A DNA stretch of 64,000 bases from Sulfitobacter sp. LCG007 (GTDB lineage: Bacteria > Pseudomonadota > Alphaproteobacteria > Rhodobacterales > Rhodobacteraceae): positions 2,790,001 to 2,854,000 of the forward strand of contig NZ_CP161805.1 in assembly GCF_040801785.1 (NCBI RefSeq), read 5' to 3'. Numbering within the stretch: the first letter of the stretch is position 1; each line of letters opens with the position of its first letter. Below, piece by piece: positions 44,719 through 54,219 of this stretch. A program made the position numbers and the translations under genes. The notes under the pieces are model-generated. The model was not told where the DNA came from, did not search any database, and was given only the letters and a program-made list of their open reading frames with translations.

Positions 44719-44848
44719 TTGCCCCGATCACCCAGTCGTTCTTTCAGCCCGGGCAGACCTTGCCGCATTCTTCAAATGAAAGGAGAATATAAGTTGCCGT
44801 GGCGGGTGCAGGGGAGCGACCGGCGCCACGCCACCCGTCCGGCACCAA

Positions 44849-44880
44849 GCAAAAGGCCCCGCAGGTGACTGCGGGGCCTT
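44849..44880 (-). terminator. Rho-independent terminator of rpsA
   Basis: An 11-bp stem AAGGCCCCGCA (44853-44863) with TGCGGGGCCTT (44870-44880), 6-nt loop; on the minus strand the stem is followed by TTGC, the T-run being formed by the stem edge. Confidence 0.8.
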
Positions 44881-44910
44881 CCGTTTTCAGAACCGATCAA
44901 GCGTCGGGGC

Positions 44911-46590
44911 TTATTTGTCGCCCTTGAGCGCCGCGCCAAGGATGTCGCCGAGCGATGCACCGCTGTCGGACGAGCCGTATTGCTGCACGGCTTCCTTCTC
45001 TTCGGCGATCTCGCGCGCCTTGATCGAGACGCCAAGACGGTGGGCCTTGCTGTCCACGTTCGTGATGCGCACGTCGACCTTGTCCCCGACGCTGAAGCGT
45101 TCGGGACGCTGCTCGGAACGGTCGCGCGACAGGTCGGAGCGGCGGATGAAGGACTTCATGCCCTCGTATTCCACTTCGATGCCGCCATCCTCGATCGCCG
45201 TCACGGTCACGGTCACGATCGAACCGCGCTTCACGCCGCCAACCGCCTCGGCGAACTTGTCACCGCCCACGCCCTTGATGGAGAGGCTGATGCGCTCCTT
45301 CTCGACGTCGACTTCCGAAACCACGGCCTGGACGACATCGCCCTTGCGATAGTTCTGGATGGCGTCCTCGCCACGCTCGGACCAGCTGAGATCGGACAGG
45401 TGAACCATGCCGTCGATATCGCCGGGCAGGCCCACGAAGAGACCGAACTCGGTGATGTTCTTGACCTCGCCCTCGACCTCGGTGCCTTCCGGGTGGGTCT
45501 CGGCGAAGACTTCCCACGGATTGCGGATGGTCTGCTTGAGGCCCAGGGACACACGGCGCTTCGCGCTGTCGATCTCGAGCACCATGACCTCGACCTCCTG
45601 GGAGGTGGAGACGATCTTGCCGGGATGCACGTTCTTCTTGGTCCAGGACATCTCGGAGACGTGGACAAGACCTTCGACCCCCGGCTCCAGCTCCACGAAG
45701 GCGCCGTAGTCGGTGATGTTGGTGACGCGACCGGTATGCACCGAATCGAGCGGGTACTTGGCACCGACCAGATCCCACGGATCTTCCTGCAGCTGCTTCA
45801 TGCCGAGGCTGATACGGTGGGTTTCCTTGTTGATCTTGATGACCTGGACCTTGATGGTCTCGCCGATCTGCAGGATCTCCGAAGGATGGTTCACACGACG
45901 CCACGCCATGTCGGTGACGTGCAGCAGTCCGTCCACACCACCGAGATCGACGAAGGCGCCGTATTCGGTGATGTTCTTGACCACGCCGTCGACCGTCTGG
46001 CCCTCGGTGAGGTTGCCGATGACTTCGGCACGCTGTTCCGCGCGGCTTTCTTCGAGGATCGCCCGGCGCGAGACCACGATGTTGCCCCGGCGGCGGTCCA
46101 TCTTGAGGATCTGGAACGGCTGCTTGAGGCCCATGAGCGGCCCCGCATCACGCACGGGGCGCACATCGACCTGCGAACCCGGAAGGAATGCGACAGCACC
46201 CCCCAGATCGACGGTGAAGCCGCCCTTCACGCGGCCGAATATCGCGCCCTCGACGCGCAGCTCGTCCGCATAGGCCTTTTCGAGACGATCCCAGGCTTCC
46301 TCGCGGCGGGCCATCTCGCGCGAGATGACGGCTTCGCCACGGGAATTCTCGACCTGACGCAGGAAGACCTCGACCTCGTCGCCAACGGCGATCTTGGGCT
46401 GTTCCCCCGGTTCTGCGAATTCTTTCAGCTCGACCCGGCCTTCCATCTTGTAGCCGACGTCGATGATGGCTTGGCCCGCTTCGATCGCGATGACCTTGCC
46501 TTTGACGACAGAACCCTCATCGGGTGTGTCCATTTCGAAGCTTTCTTCCAGAAGCGCTTCGAAGTCTTCCATAGTCGCGTTGTTAGCCAT
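44911..46590 (-). CDS. rpsA: 30S ribosomal protein S1
   Basis: mRNA-binding protein of the small subunit. The 559-aa protein contains six S1 RNA-binding repeats; visible repeat units include EGQTVDGVVKNITEYGAFVD, HTGRVTNITDYGAFVELEPG and VEGEVKNITEFGLFVGLPGD. The start MANNATMEDFEALLEESFEM is typical. A terminator follows. Upstream, across a divergently oriented membrane-protein gene, lie cmk and aroA, which together with rpsA form the common aroA-cmk-rpsA neighbourhood. Confidence 0.97.
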   Translation of the reverse strand: MANNATMEDFEALLEESFEMDTPDEGSVVKGKVIAIEAGQAIIDVGYKMEGRVELKEFAEPGEQPKIAVGDEVEVFLRQVENSRGEAVISREMARREEAWDRLEKAYADELRVEGAIFGRVKGGFTVDLGGAVAFLPGSQVDVRPVRDAGPLMGLKQPFQILKMDRRRGNIVVSRRAILEESRAEQRAEVIGNLTEGQTVDGVVKNITEYGAFVDLGGVDGLLHVTDMAWRRVNHPSEILQIGETIKVQVIKINKETHRISLGMKQLQEDPWDLVGAKYPLDSVHTGRVTNITDYGAFVELEPGVEGLVHVSEMSWTKKNVHPGKIVSTSQEVEVMVLEIDSAKRRVSLGLKQTIRNPWEVFAETHPEGTEVEGEVKNITEFGLFVGLPGDIDGMVHLSDLSWSERGEDAIQNYRKGDVVQAVVSEVDVEKERISLSIKGVGGDKFAEAVGGVKRGSIVTVTVTAIEDGGIEVEYEGMKSFIRRSDLSRDRSEQRPERFSVGDKVDVRITNVDSKAHRLGVSIKAREIAEEKEAVQQYGSSDSGASLGDILGAALKGDK

Positions 46591-46921
46591 GTAGCCTACG
46601 GTTTCCTTTTACAGTTTCTGTTCCGGCCAGGCGGTTGTCTCCGCCGGTCTTTAGGGGTTTCGTCACCCGGTTCGCCAAACGATCCTGCAAAACAAAGGAA
46701 GGGCCGGATAGTCCCGACCCTGCTCTCTTCGCTCTGCCGCGTTGCTTTTGCCGCCCCGTCAACAGGGGCGCGTATAGAGCGGTTTCACGCAAGGATCAAG
46801 CGCTCTCGCGCGCGGACGCGGCCCGCATGTGGCGCCGGACATGAATGCCGCTGGCGCGCACGCGTGGCCGGCGTTACCCTCGACACCGGCTTCGGCCACC
46901 GGGTATTGCTTTGGATCCGCC

Positions 46922-47608
46922 TTGGAACTGACACTTGAATCGGCGTTTTCGCCAGGCGGTCTGGTGGGACATCTCGCCTATTTCCTGCTCGTCCTGTCGA
47001 TGTTCATGCGCGATGTGACGCGTCTGCGCGCGGTCGTCATCGCCGCGGCCCTCGTTGCGATCGTCTACGACGCCGTCTGGCTGCACGATCCGGTCGGCGT
47101 CGCCTGGGAAAGCCTGCTGGTGGTGGTCAACATCGTGCTTGTGACCCGCCAGTGGCTCGCCAATCGGCGCGCCGCCTTCTCGGAGGAAGAGGCGCATTTC
47201 GTCTCCACCCGGCTTTCGGGACTTGACAGGAGCCAGGCGCGACGGGCCCTGAACATGGGTCTCTGGGTCGACGGCACGGAAGGCACGGTCCTGACCACCG
47301 AGGGCCATGAGGTGACAGGCCTTGTCTATCTGGTCTCGGGACGGGTCGACATCTTCCTCGGCGATGCGCCGGTCGGCACATGCTCGGCAGGCAACTTCGT
47401 GGGCGAGATGTCGGTACTCAGCGGCGAGCCCGCCTCGGCGACAGCCGTGGTCAGCGCGCCGTCGCGCTACTGGATGATGCCGGCGACGAAGCTGCGCCGG
47501 CTGCGCGAAGACGATCCCGAAATCGCCAATGCGCTCGAACTCGGGATCGCCCATGATCTGCGCGGCAAGATCCTGACCGCCAATGCGCGCCGAAGCGGCG
47601 CGACGTAG
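46922..47608 (+). CDS. membrane protein with degenerate cyclic-nucleotide-binding domain (POPDC-like)
   Basis: Two parts: an N-terminal membrane region with helices GLVGHLAYFLLVLSMFM, AVVIAAALVAIVYDAVWL and WESLLVVVNIVLVTR, then a C-terminal cNMP-binding-type beta barrel (GRVDIFLGDAPVGTCSAGNF). The phosphate-binding cassette reads GEMSVLSGEPASATAVV and lacks the conserved arginine, so cAMP binding is doubtful. The start is TTG 46922 by family resemblance (MELTLESAFSPGG); ATG 46841 would add 27 residues without support. It lies on the plus strand between rpsA and cmk on the other strand; role unknown. Confidence 0.75.
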   Translation: MELTLESAFSPGGLVGHLAYFLLVLSMFMRDVTRLRAVVIAAALVAIVYDAVWLHDPVGVAWESLLVVVNIVLVTRQWLANRRAAFSEEEAHFVSTRLSGLDRSQARRALNMGLWVDGTEGTVLTTEGHEVTGLVYLVSGRVDIFLGDAPVGTCSAGNFVGEMSVLSGEPASATAVVSAPSRYWMMPATKLRRLREDDPEIANALELGIAHDLRGKILTANARRSGAT

Positions 47609-48226
47609 TCACGCGCCGCGCGCTCTTTCGATGGCTGCAATGGCCAGTGCCACGGCCTCGTCGATATCCATGTCGGACGTGTCGATCTCGATGGCGTCGG
47701 CGGCGGGTTTCAGCGGCGCCTCGGCACGCTCGCGGTCGCGCCTGTCGCGCGCCTCCACATCCGCCAGCACTTCGTCGAAGGATCGCAGGTCGCCCGAACC
47801 GGCCAACTCCTTAAGCCGCCGCGCTGCGCGAACCTGCGCGCTGGCCGTCACGAACAGCTTGGCCTCGGCGTCTGGACAGATCACCGTGCCGATGTCGCGC
47901 CCGTCAAGGACGGCCCCGCCTGGCCGGCGCGCAAAGCTGCGCTGGAAATCCAGCAGGGCCGCGCGCACCGCCGGCAGGATTGCGACCCGGCTCGCCGCCT
48001 GTGCGACCTCAGCACTGCGCAGGTTCGGCCCGCCAAGATCGGACGCATCGAGCGCGCGTGCAGCCTCCGCCGCGTCGACGCCCAGAAGCGTCTTCGCCCC
48101 CACCGCGCGGTAGAGGAGCCCGGTGTCCAAATGCGCAAAACCGAAATGAGCCGCAACGGCGCGCGAGATCGTGCCCTTGCCCGCTGCCGCCGGCCCGTCG
48201 ATGGCAATGGTGAAACGCTCGCTCAT
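47609..48226 (-). CDS. cmk: (d)CMP kinase
   Basis: Phosphorylates CMP and dCMP to diphosphates. The 205-aa protein has the P-loop [20 protein letters not shown] (residues 8-27), the NMP-binding region [18 protein letters not shown], and [20 protein letters not shown]. The stop of aroA overlaps its start in ATGA (48226-48223), and it is convergent-adjacent to the membrane gene. Part of the conserved aroA-cmk(-rpsA) order. Confidence 0.95.
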   Translation of the reverse strand: MSERFTIAIDGPAAAGKGTISRAVAAHFGFAHLDTGLLYRAVGAKTLLGVDAAEAARALDASDLGGPNLRSAEVAQAASRVAILPAVRAALLDFQRSFARRPGGAVLDGRDIGTVICPDAEAKLFVTASAQVRAARRLKELAGSGDLRSFDEVLADVEARDRRDRERAEAPLKPAADAIEIDTSDMDIDEAVALAIAAIERARGA

Positions 48227-49581
48227 GCGTCTTCCGTGACCCGGGCGAGGTCGGCCCCGAGACCCGTCATCAGCGGCTCGAAGATCGGGAAGGACGTCGC
48301 GATCGGCCCGCCGTCATCGACGCCGACCGGCTTTGTCGCCGCCATGCCAAGGATCAGGAAGGACATGGCGATACGGTGGTCCAGATGGGTCGCGCAGGTC
48401 GCGCCGCCCGGCACATTGCCATGCCCGCGCCCCTTGACGGTCCACCAGTCCTCGCCCTCGTCCACCTCGATGCCATTTGCCCGCAGACCCGTCGCCATGG
48501 CGTCGATCCGGTCGCTTTCCTTGACGCGCAATTCCCTGACGCCGCGCATCACCGTCTCGCCCGTCGCGAAGGCCGCGACGACCGACAGCACGGGATATTC
48601 GTCGATCATGCTTGCCGCGCGGTCCGGCGGCACCTCGATCCCCCGCAGATCGGGCGAGAAGCGCGCGCGCAGGTCCGCCACGGGCTCTCCGCCCTCCTCG
48701 CGCTCGTTCTCGTAGGTCAGATCGGCCCCCATCTCGCGCAGCGTGGCGAAAAGCCCCGCCCGCGTCGGGTTCAGCCCGATCCCCGGCACCAGCACATCAG
48801 ATCCCGGCACGATAAGCGCCGCGCAGACCGGGAAGGCGGCCGAGCTCGGATCGCGCGGCACGGCGATGGATTGCGGCTGCAACTCGGGCTGGCCCTTGAG
48901 GGTGATCACCCGGCCCTCGTCCGTGTCCTCGACGGAAATCTCGGCGCCGAAACCCGCGAGCATCCGCTCGGTGTGATCGCGTGTCGCCTCGCGCTCGATG
49001 ACCACGGTCCGGCCCGGCGCATTCAGCCCCGCGAGCAGCACCGCCGATTTGACCTGCGCCGAGGGCACCGGGACAGTGTAGCGCACCGGAATCGGGTCCT
49101 GCGCCCCCACCAGCGTCATCGGCAGCCGTCCCCCCGTGCGACCCACCGCCTGCGTTCCGAACAGCGCCAGCGGATCCGTGATCCGGGCCATCGGTCGGCG
49201 GTTGAGCGAGGCGTCGCCCGTGAAGGTGGCGGTGATCGGCGATGTCGCCATCGCCCCCATGATCAGCCTGACACCGGTGCCCGAATTGCCGCAGTCGATG
49301 ACCGTCTCGGGTTCCGCGAAACCGCCTACGCCCACACCATGCACCGACCAGCTGCCGCCGCCGTGATTCGTCACCTCGGCCCCGAAGGCACGCATCGCCC
49401 CTGCCGTATCGAGAACGTCCTGTCCTTCCAGAAGCCCCGTGATGCGCGTCTCGCCCACGCTGAGCGCCCCGAGGATCAGCGCGCGGTGCGAGATCGACTT
49501 GTCGCCCGGAACCTCCGCCCGACCCGTCAGCGGGCCGCACGGGATGGACGTCATGGCGATGATAGGGCCGTGGCTGGACAT
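48223..49581 (-). CDS. aroA: EPSP synthase (3-phosphoshikimate 1-carboxyvinyltransferase), class II-like
   Basis: Sixth step of the shikimate pathway. The 452-aa protein resembles class II enzymes such as the Agrobacterium CP4 type: [73 protein letters not shown] and [15 protein letters not shown]. The segment [11 protein letters not shown] has Gly where CP4 has the Ala of NAAT, a position tied to glyphosate tolerance. Start [12 protein letters not shown] with a second ATG (49554) in frame; 49581 is chosen by length. Coupled to cmk by ATGA. Confidence 0.95.
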   Translation of the reverse strand: MSSHGPIIAMTSIPCGPLTGRAEVPGDKSISHRALILGALSVGETRITGLLEGQDVLDTAGAMRAFGAEVTNHGGGSWSVHGVGVGGFAEPETVIDCGNSGTGVRLIMGAMATSPITATFTGDASLNRRPMARITDPLALFGTQAVGRTGGRLPMTLVGAQDPIPVRYTVPVPSAQVKSAVLLAGLNAPGRTVVIEREATRDHTERMLAGFGAEISVEDTDEGRVITLKGQPELQPQSIAVPRDPSSAAFPVCAALIVPGSDVLVPGIGLNPTRAGLFATLREMGADLTYENEREEGGEPVADLRARFSPDLRGIEVPPDRAASMIDEYPVLSVVAAFATGETVMRGVRELRVKESDRIDAMATGLRANGIEVDEGEDWWTVKGRGHGNVPGGATCATHLDHRIAMSFLILGMAATKPVGVDDGGPIATSFPIFEPLMTGLGADLARVTEDA

Positions 49582-49644
49582 CGGATTTCCCCGTCGATTG
49601 GACTGGCGCAGGCTTAGCGGCTGGATCCGTGCGGGTCCAGAGGC

Positions 49645-50346
49645 TCAGCGCCGGCGGAAGGTCAGGTAATGCGGCGTCCGCCCTTCGCGCAGGGCCTTCT
49701 GCTCGTAGCGCGTGGACAGCCAGTCCTGCCAGGGCTCGCGCCAGTCCGCCGGCCTCTCGGCCAGCCAGTCGAAGCCTGCCCGGGGCACTTCCTCCAGCGT
49801 CTGACGTACGTAATCCTCGATATCCGTGGCGACCCGGAAGATCGCCCCAGGCTCGAGCACGCGCGCCAGTGGCCCGAGATATTCCGGCGTCACGAAGCGG
49901 CGCCGGTGGTGGCGCGCCTTCGGCCAGGGGTCGGGATAAAGCAGGAAGGCGCGCGAGATCGAGGCATCGGGCAGCACGTCGAAAAGATCGCGCACATCGC
50001 CGGGATGGACCCGAAGATTCTCCACCCCCGCGCGCCGGATCTTGCCCAGCAGCATCGCCACGCCGTTGATGAAGGGCTCGGCCCCGATGATGCCGATGCC
50101 GGGGTTGCACTCCGCCTGGTGCACAAGATGCTCGCCCCCGCCGAAACCGATCTCGAGCCAGAGCGGGCGGCCGCCGAAGAGCTCCCCGAGATCCAGCGGC
50201 CTGCGTTCGGGGTTTTCATCCCACCCCACGGCACCCGGCGACAGCGCCCCGAGATCCTCGGCCAGATATGTTTTCTGCGAGGATTTGAGGGTCTTGCCCT
50301 TGGTACGCCCGTAGAAGTTCCGGCGCGGTCTGTCACGTCTGCTCAT
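49645..50346 (-). CDS. trmB: tRNA (guanine-N7-)-methyltransferase
   Basis: SAM-dependent methyltransferase making m7G46 in tRNA. The 233-aa protein starts MSRRDRPRRNFYGRTKGKTL and carries the SAM motif LWLEIGFGGGEHLVHQAECN, then GAEPFINGVAMLLGKIRRAG, and FLLYPDPWPKARHHRRRFVT, all TrmB signatures. The ATG at 50346 gives the family N-terminus. It lies downstream of metK on the same strand, suitably close to its SAM source gene, separated by 116 bases. Confidence 0.95.
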   Translation of the reverse strand: MSRRDRPRRNFYGRTKGKTLKSSQKTYLAEDLGALSPGAVGWDENPERRPLDLGELFGGRPLWLEIGFGGGEHLVHQAECNPGIGIIGAEPFINGVAMLLGKIRRAGVENLRVHPGDVRDLFDVLPDASISRAFLLYPDPWPKARHHRRRFVTPEYLGPLARVLEPGAIFRVATDIEDYVRQTLEEVPRAGFDWLAERPADWREPWQDWLSTRYEQKALREGRTPHYLTFRRR

Positions 50347-50462
50347 GCCGCGCCCTTTAGCCCCGCGCACGCCGGGCTGCAACTGCGCGGCTGCCGCGGC
50401 GCAGGCAGAGCCTGTGACGCGGGACATGTCTTGCGGCGCAGCCGCACCGTCTCACCAGGATT

Positions 50463-51644
50463 TCAGAGCTCTTTCAGAAGCGCGTCGACGAGATCCGTTC
50501 TCTCCCACGAGAACCCGCCATCCGCTTCCGGCGCGCGGCCAAAATGGCCGTAGGCCGCGGTGCGCTGGTAGATCGGCTTGTTCAGCTCGAGGTGATTGCG
50601 GATTCCGCGCGGCGTGAGGTCGATGATCTTGCCGATGGCCTTTTCGATCGCTGCATCGCGCGCGTCGCCCGTGCCGTATGTGTCGCAGTAGATCGACAGC
50701 GGATGCGACACCCCGATGGCGTAGCTCAGCTGGATCGTGCACTTCTCCGCCAGGCCCGCGGCCACGACGTTCTTGGCGAGGTAGCGCGCCACATAGGCCG
50801 CCGAGCGGTCGACCTTGGTCGGATCCTTGCCGGAGAATGCCCCGCCGCCATGGGGCGCCGCGCCGCCGTAGGTGTCGACGATGATCTTGCGCCCGGTCAG
50901 GCCCGCGTCCCCGTCGGGTCCGCCGATCACGAAGGTACCGGTCGGGTTCACCCACCATTCCGTCTCGCCGGTGATCCAGCCCTCGGGCAGGACCTCGCGG
51001 ATGTAGGGTTCGACGATGGCGCGGATGTCGTCGGAGCTCTGGCTTTCGTCCGCGTGCTGGGTCGAGAGCACGATCGAGGTCACGCCCACCGGCTTGCCGT
51101 CCTCGTATCGCACGGAGATCTGGCTTTTCGCGTCGGGTCGCAGGGTCGGCTCGGTTCCGTTCTTGCGAACTTCCGCCAACCTGCGCAGGATCGTATGGGC
51201 GTAGTGGATCGGCGCCGGCATGAGTTCGGGCGTCTCACGCGTCGCGAAACCGAACATGATGCCCTGGTCACCAGCGCCTTCGTCCTTGTTGTCCGACGCG
51301 TTCACGCCCTTGGCGATATGGGCGGACTGCTCGTGCAGCAGGTTGGTCACCTCGCAGGTCGCGTGATGGAACTTGTCCTGCTCGTAGCCGATGTCGCGGA
51401 TGCAATCGCGCGCGATGGCGTCGATGCGCCCCATGTAGTCCCGCAGTTTCTCGGGATCCGACAAGCCGACCTCGCCGCCGATCACCACACGGTTGGTCGT
51501 GGCGAAGGTTTCGCAGGCGACGCGCGCCTCGGGTTCCTCGGCGAGGAAGGCATCAAGCACGGCATCCGAGATCCGGTCGCATACCTTGTCGGGATGCCCT
51601 TCGGAAACGGATTCCGAGGTGAAAACGTAGTTCTGGCGGGACAT
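50463..51644 (-). CDS. metK: S-adenosylmethionine synthetase
   Basis: Makes SAM from methionine and ATP. The 393-aa protein starts [20 protein letters not shown], with the ATP motif [17 protein letters not shown], the catalytic loop [19 protein letters not shown] and [19 protein letters not shown]. The leader carries a SAM/SAH-type riboswitch (51649-51696) whose 3' end holds the ribosome-binding site, so translation is expected to fall when SAM or SAH accumulates. trmB follows downstream. Confidence 0.97.
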   Translation of the reverse strand: MSRQNYVFTSESVSEGHPDKVCDRISDAVLDAFLAEEPEARVACETFATTNRVVIGGEVGLSDPEKLRDYMGRIDAIARDCIRDIGYEQDKFHHATCEVTNLLHEQSAHIAKGVNASDNKDEGAGDQGIMFGFATRETPELMPAPIHYAHTILRRLAEVRKNGTEPTLRPDAKSQISVRYEDGKPVGVTSIVLSTQHADESQSSDDIRAIVEPYIREVLPEGWITGETEWWVNPTGTFVIGGPDGDAGLTGRKIIVDTYGGAAPHGGGAFSGKDPTKVDRSAAYVARYLAKNVVAAGLAEKCTIQLSYAIGVSHPLSIYCDTYGTGDARDAAIEKAIGKIIDLTPRGIRNHLELNKPIYQRTAAYGHFGRAPEADGGFSWERTDLVDALLKEL

Positions 51645-51648
51645 GAAA

Positions 51649-51696
51649 TCGCTCCATTGAGGGTCAGCGCACCACGCCAGGAAGCCGTTGTGATGC
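51649..51696 (-). promoter_or_regulatory. SAM/SAH riboswitch in the metK leader
   Basis: Reading the minus strand 5' to 3': GCATCAC (51696-51690), then AACGGCTTCCTGGC, then GTGGTGC closing a 7-bp stem, and later CAATGGAGCGA. The core CACAACGGCTTCCTGGCGTG matches the conserved SAM/SAH riboswitch of Rhodobacterales. GGAGC (51655-51651) can pair with GCTTCC of the loop as a pseudoknot and also serves as the ribosome-binding site 7 bases before the ATG. Confidence 0.88.
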
Positions 51697-51753
51697 GGTC
51701 AAACGCACTTACGCGCCGCTTGAAGCGCGGTCAATCGCTATCTTCGCAGGATT

Positions 51754-53286
51754 TTAGCTGCACTGTCGGCGACGGCGCCAGATCGCGATGGCGAGCCCGG
51801 CGAGGACGATCGCGCCCGCGGGGAGATCCCCGCTTTGGCTGTAGATGGTCGGGGCCAGAGGGGCGGGCATTTGCGCGTCGATGTAGCCGGCCCGACCGAG
51901 CGGCAGGCTGTCGATGACGCGCCCGTACGGATCGACCATGGCGGAGATGCCGGTATTTGCCGAGCGCACCAGCGGCAAGCCCTGCTCGATCGCGCGCATC
52001 CTAGCCTGCGCGAGATGCTGCTGCGGACCGACGTCGATACCGAACCAGGCATCGTTGGTGATCTGGACCAGAAGATCCGGGCGTTCGGGCGCTGCGCCTA
52101 CATCCTGGGCAAAGACCGCCTCGTAGCAGATCAGCGGCAAGGCGCGCCCGAGCGGTCCGAGATCGAGCAGCCGGGGGCCCGGACCGCGCGAAAAGCCGTC
52201 GCCGTCGCGCTGCGCCATGCCCTCGATCCCGAAGCGGCCCAACAGATCGCCGAGCGGTACATATTCCCCGAACGGCACGATATGGTGCTTGTCGTAGGTC
52301 TGGACCGGATCGCCTTGGGCATCGAGCACCACCAGAGCGTTGAAAAGCCGGTTCCCGTCATAGCGGTTGAGACCCAGGATCACCGGACTGCCATCCGCTG
52401 CGAAGGCGATGTGCGAGAATGCCGGACCTGCATCCTGCAGGAACCAGGGAATCGCGGTTTCGGGCCAGACCACGAGGTCGGGCCGCCCGCCACCCTCGAG
52501 CGGAGGGCTCGTGAATTCGAGCTGCCGGCTGAAGAACCCCATGGCCTTGTCGGGGTCCCACTTCTCCTGCTGGGGCGCATTCGGCTGTACGATCCGCACG
52601 ATCCGCCCCGTGGCGCCGTCAACCGGCGCGGAGGGGGGCAAAAGCAGCAGCGCCACAGACGCCGCAACCAGCGCGACCTTGCCGGCCAGCGCCACGATCC
52701 GGCCCTCGGAGGGGCGCGCCAGGGCCCAGGCGACGGCGCAGAGCCCGAGCATCAGCCCGTGCGGCCCCACCCAGGCCAGCGATTGCCCGGCCTGCGCCCC
52801 GACCAGCGCCTGAGGCGGGCTGGCCCAGGGGAACCCCGTGAACAGATAGGCCCGAAGCAGCTCCGCCCCGGCCCAGGTGAAGATCAGTGGCCAGCTTTCG
52901 GGTCCACCACGGCGCGCCAGCCAAAAGGCAATGGCCCAGAAGAGCGCCAGACCGAAGCTGAGCAGCAGCCATGCGAAGGGCGCCATCCAGCCGTAGACTT
53001 CAGGCTCGATCCGAAACGGCTGTTGGATCCAGATCATGGCCAGCGCAAAATATCCCCAGCCATATGCCAGCCCAGTCAGCGCCGCCGAACCGGGTCTGCG
53101 GTCAGACTGGAAAATCGCGAAAATCGCGGCCATCGACGCCAGCATGACAACCGGAATGTTGTAGGGTTCCTGCCCCAGCGCGGCGAGCAGCCCGAGACCA
53201 GCCGCAAGCGCCAAACGCAGCATGACAGGCAGGCGCTGCACATCTACCGCAGAGGCCATCCTTCCGGAGCGCCCTATCGGGCTCAC
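51754..53286 (-). CDS. lnt: apolipoprotein N-acyltransferase
   Basis: Integral inner-membrane enzyme adding the third acyl chain to lipoproteins. The 510-aa product has about eight helices in the N-terminal half and a nitrilase-fold domain after it, with catalytic Glu in VVWPETAIPWFL, Lys in TYDKHHIVPFGEYVPL and Cys in LPLICYEAVFAQDVG. The GTG at 53286 overlaps the corC stop in GTGA; ATG 53259 is possible but has its AAGG directly adjacent. The run corC-lnt is a common pairing. Confidence 0.93.
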   Translation of the reverse strand: MSPIGRSGRMASAVDVQRLPVMLRLALAAGLGLLAALGQEPYNIPVVMLASMAAIFAIFQSDRRPGSAALTGLAYGWGYFALAMIWIQQPFRIEPEVYGWMAPFAWLLLSFGLALFWAIAFWLARRGGPESWPLIFTWAGAELLRAYLFTGFPWASPPQALVGAQAGQSLAWVGPHGLMLGLCAVAWALARPSEGRIVALAGKVALVAASVALLLLPPSAPVDGATGRIVRIVQPNAPQQEKWDPDKAMGFFSRQLEFTSPPLEGGGRPDLVVWPETAIPWFLQDAGPAFSHIAFAADGSPVILGLNRYDGNRLFNALVVLDAQGDPVQTYDKHHIVPFGEYVPLGDLLGRFGIEGMAQRDGDGFSRGPGPRLLDLGPLGRALPLICYEAVFAQDVGAAPERPDLLVQITNDAWFGIDVGPQQHLAQARMRAIEQGLPLVRSANTGISAMVDPYGRVIDSLPLGRAGYIDAQMPAPLAPTIYSQSGDLPAGAIVLAGLAIAIWRRRRQCS

Positions 53287-54182
53287 CCGGTTCCGGCGCT
53301 TGTGCCGGTGCGCACGCGCAGACGCTTGATGCGGCGGGGGTCGGCGTCCAGCACCTCGAATTCCGGTCCGTCGGGATGCAGGATCACCTCGCCGCGCACC
53401 GGCACGCGCCCGGTCAGCATGAAGACCAGACCGCCCAGCGTGTCGACCTCTTCCTCATCGACCTCTTCGTGGTCGGTGAGCGACATGCCGATCTCCTGCT
53501 CGAAATCCTCCAGCGGCGTCTTGGCCAGCGCCAGGTAGATGCCGGGCTTTTCGACGGTCCAGAACAGGCCCTCGTCAATGTCGTGCTCATCCTCGATCTC
53601 GCCGATCACCTGTTCGATCAGGTCCTCGATGGTCACGAGCCCGTCGACCCCGCCGTATTCGTCGATCACAAGCGCCATGTGCCGCCGCTCGGCCTGCATC
53701 TTGGTCAGCAGGACGCCGATGGTCATCGACGGCGGCACGAAGAGCAGCGGGCGCAGCATGGCATGAAGGTCGAAGTCGGGAGAATCGCCGTTGAAACCGT
53801 GGATCAACGCGAAATCCTTGAGATGGGCCATTCCCACAGGCGTGTCGAGCGTGCCGTCGTAGACGGGCAGCCGCGTCAGCCCGGTCTCCTTGAAGACCTT
53901 GACGAGCTCGTCGCGCGTGATCGTGACCGGTACGGAGGTTATGTCGGCCTTGGGGATCATGACATCCTCGACGCGCATGCGCCGAAGGTTCATCACCCCA
54001 TGTGTCAGCGGCTTCGCGCCCGCCGAGTCGTGACTGTCGGCATCATTCTCGTCCGCTGGGGTCAGCGCCTCGAACATGCGGCTGAAAAATCCGCCCTGTC
54101 TGGGACTGTCGTCCTCGGGCTCTGTTGCATCATGCTCCCGCGCGCCCTGCGCCGCGTCAGGAGATCCGTCTATGTCGGTCAT
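53283..54182 (-). CDS. CBS-domain hemolysin/CorC-type protein
   Basis: Encodes 299 aa. After an acidic N-terminus come two CBS domains (RVEDVMIPKADITSVPVTIT ... IGVLLTKMQAERRHMALVID, EYGGVDGLVTIEDLIEQVIG) and a C-terminal CorC/HlyC transporter-associated domain (TLGGLVFMLTGRVPVRGEVI). The family is linked with magnesium/cobalt handling, but the mechanism is not proven. The ATG at 54182 follows AGGA. It lies between ybeY and lnt, an order also seen in E. coli (ybeZ-ybeY-ybeX-lnt). Confidence 0.92.
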   Translation of the reverse strand: MTDIDGSPDAAQGAREHDATEPEDDSPRQGGFFSRMFEALTPADENDADSHDSAGAKPLTHGVMNLRRMRVEDVMIPKADITSVPVTITRDELVKVFKETGLTRLPVYDGTLDTPVGMAHLKDFALIHGFNGDSPDFDLHAMLRPLLFVPPSMTIGVLLTKMQAERRHMALVIDEYGGVDGLVTIEDLIEQVIGEIEDEHDIDEGLFWTVEKPGIYLALAKTPLEDFEQEIGMSLTDHEEVDEEEVDTLGGLVFMLTGRVPVRGEVILHPDGPEFEVLDADPRRIKRLRVRTGTSAGTG

Positions 54183-54219
54183 TGGGTCCTGTCTGAAAGA
54201 AGGGCGGATACGCCGCCCG

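Noticed and set aside
46841-46921. Longer start for the cyclic-nucleotide-like membrane protein
   Set aside because: The added residues have no family resemblance and the ATG lacks a ribosome-binding site.
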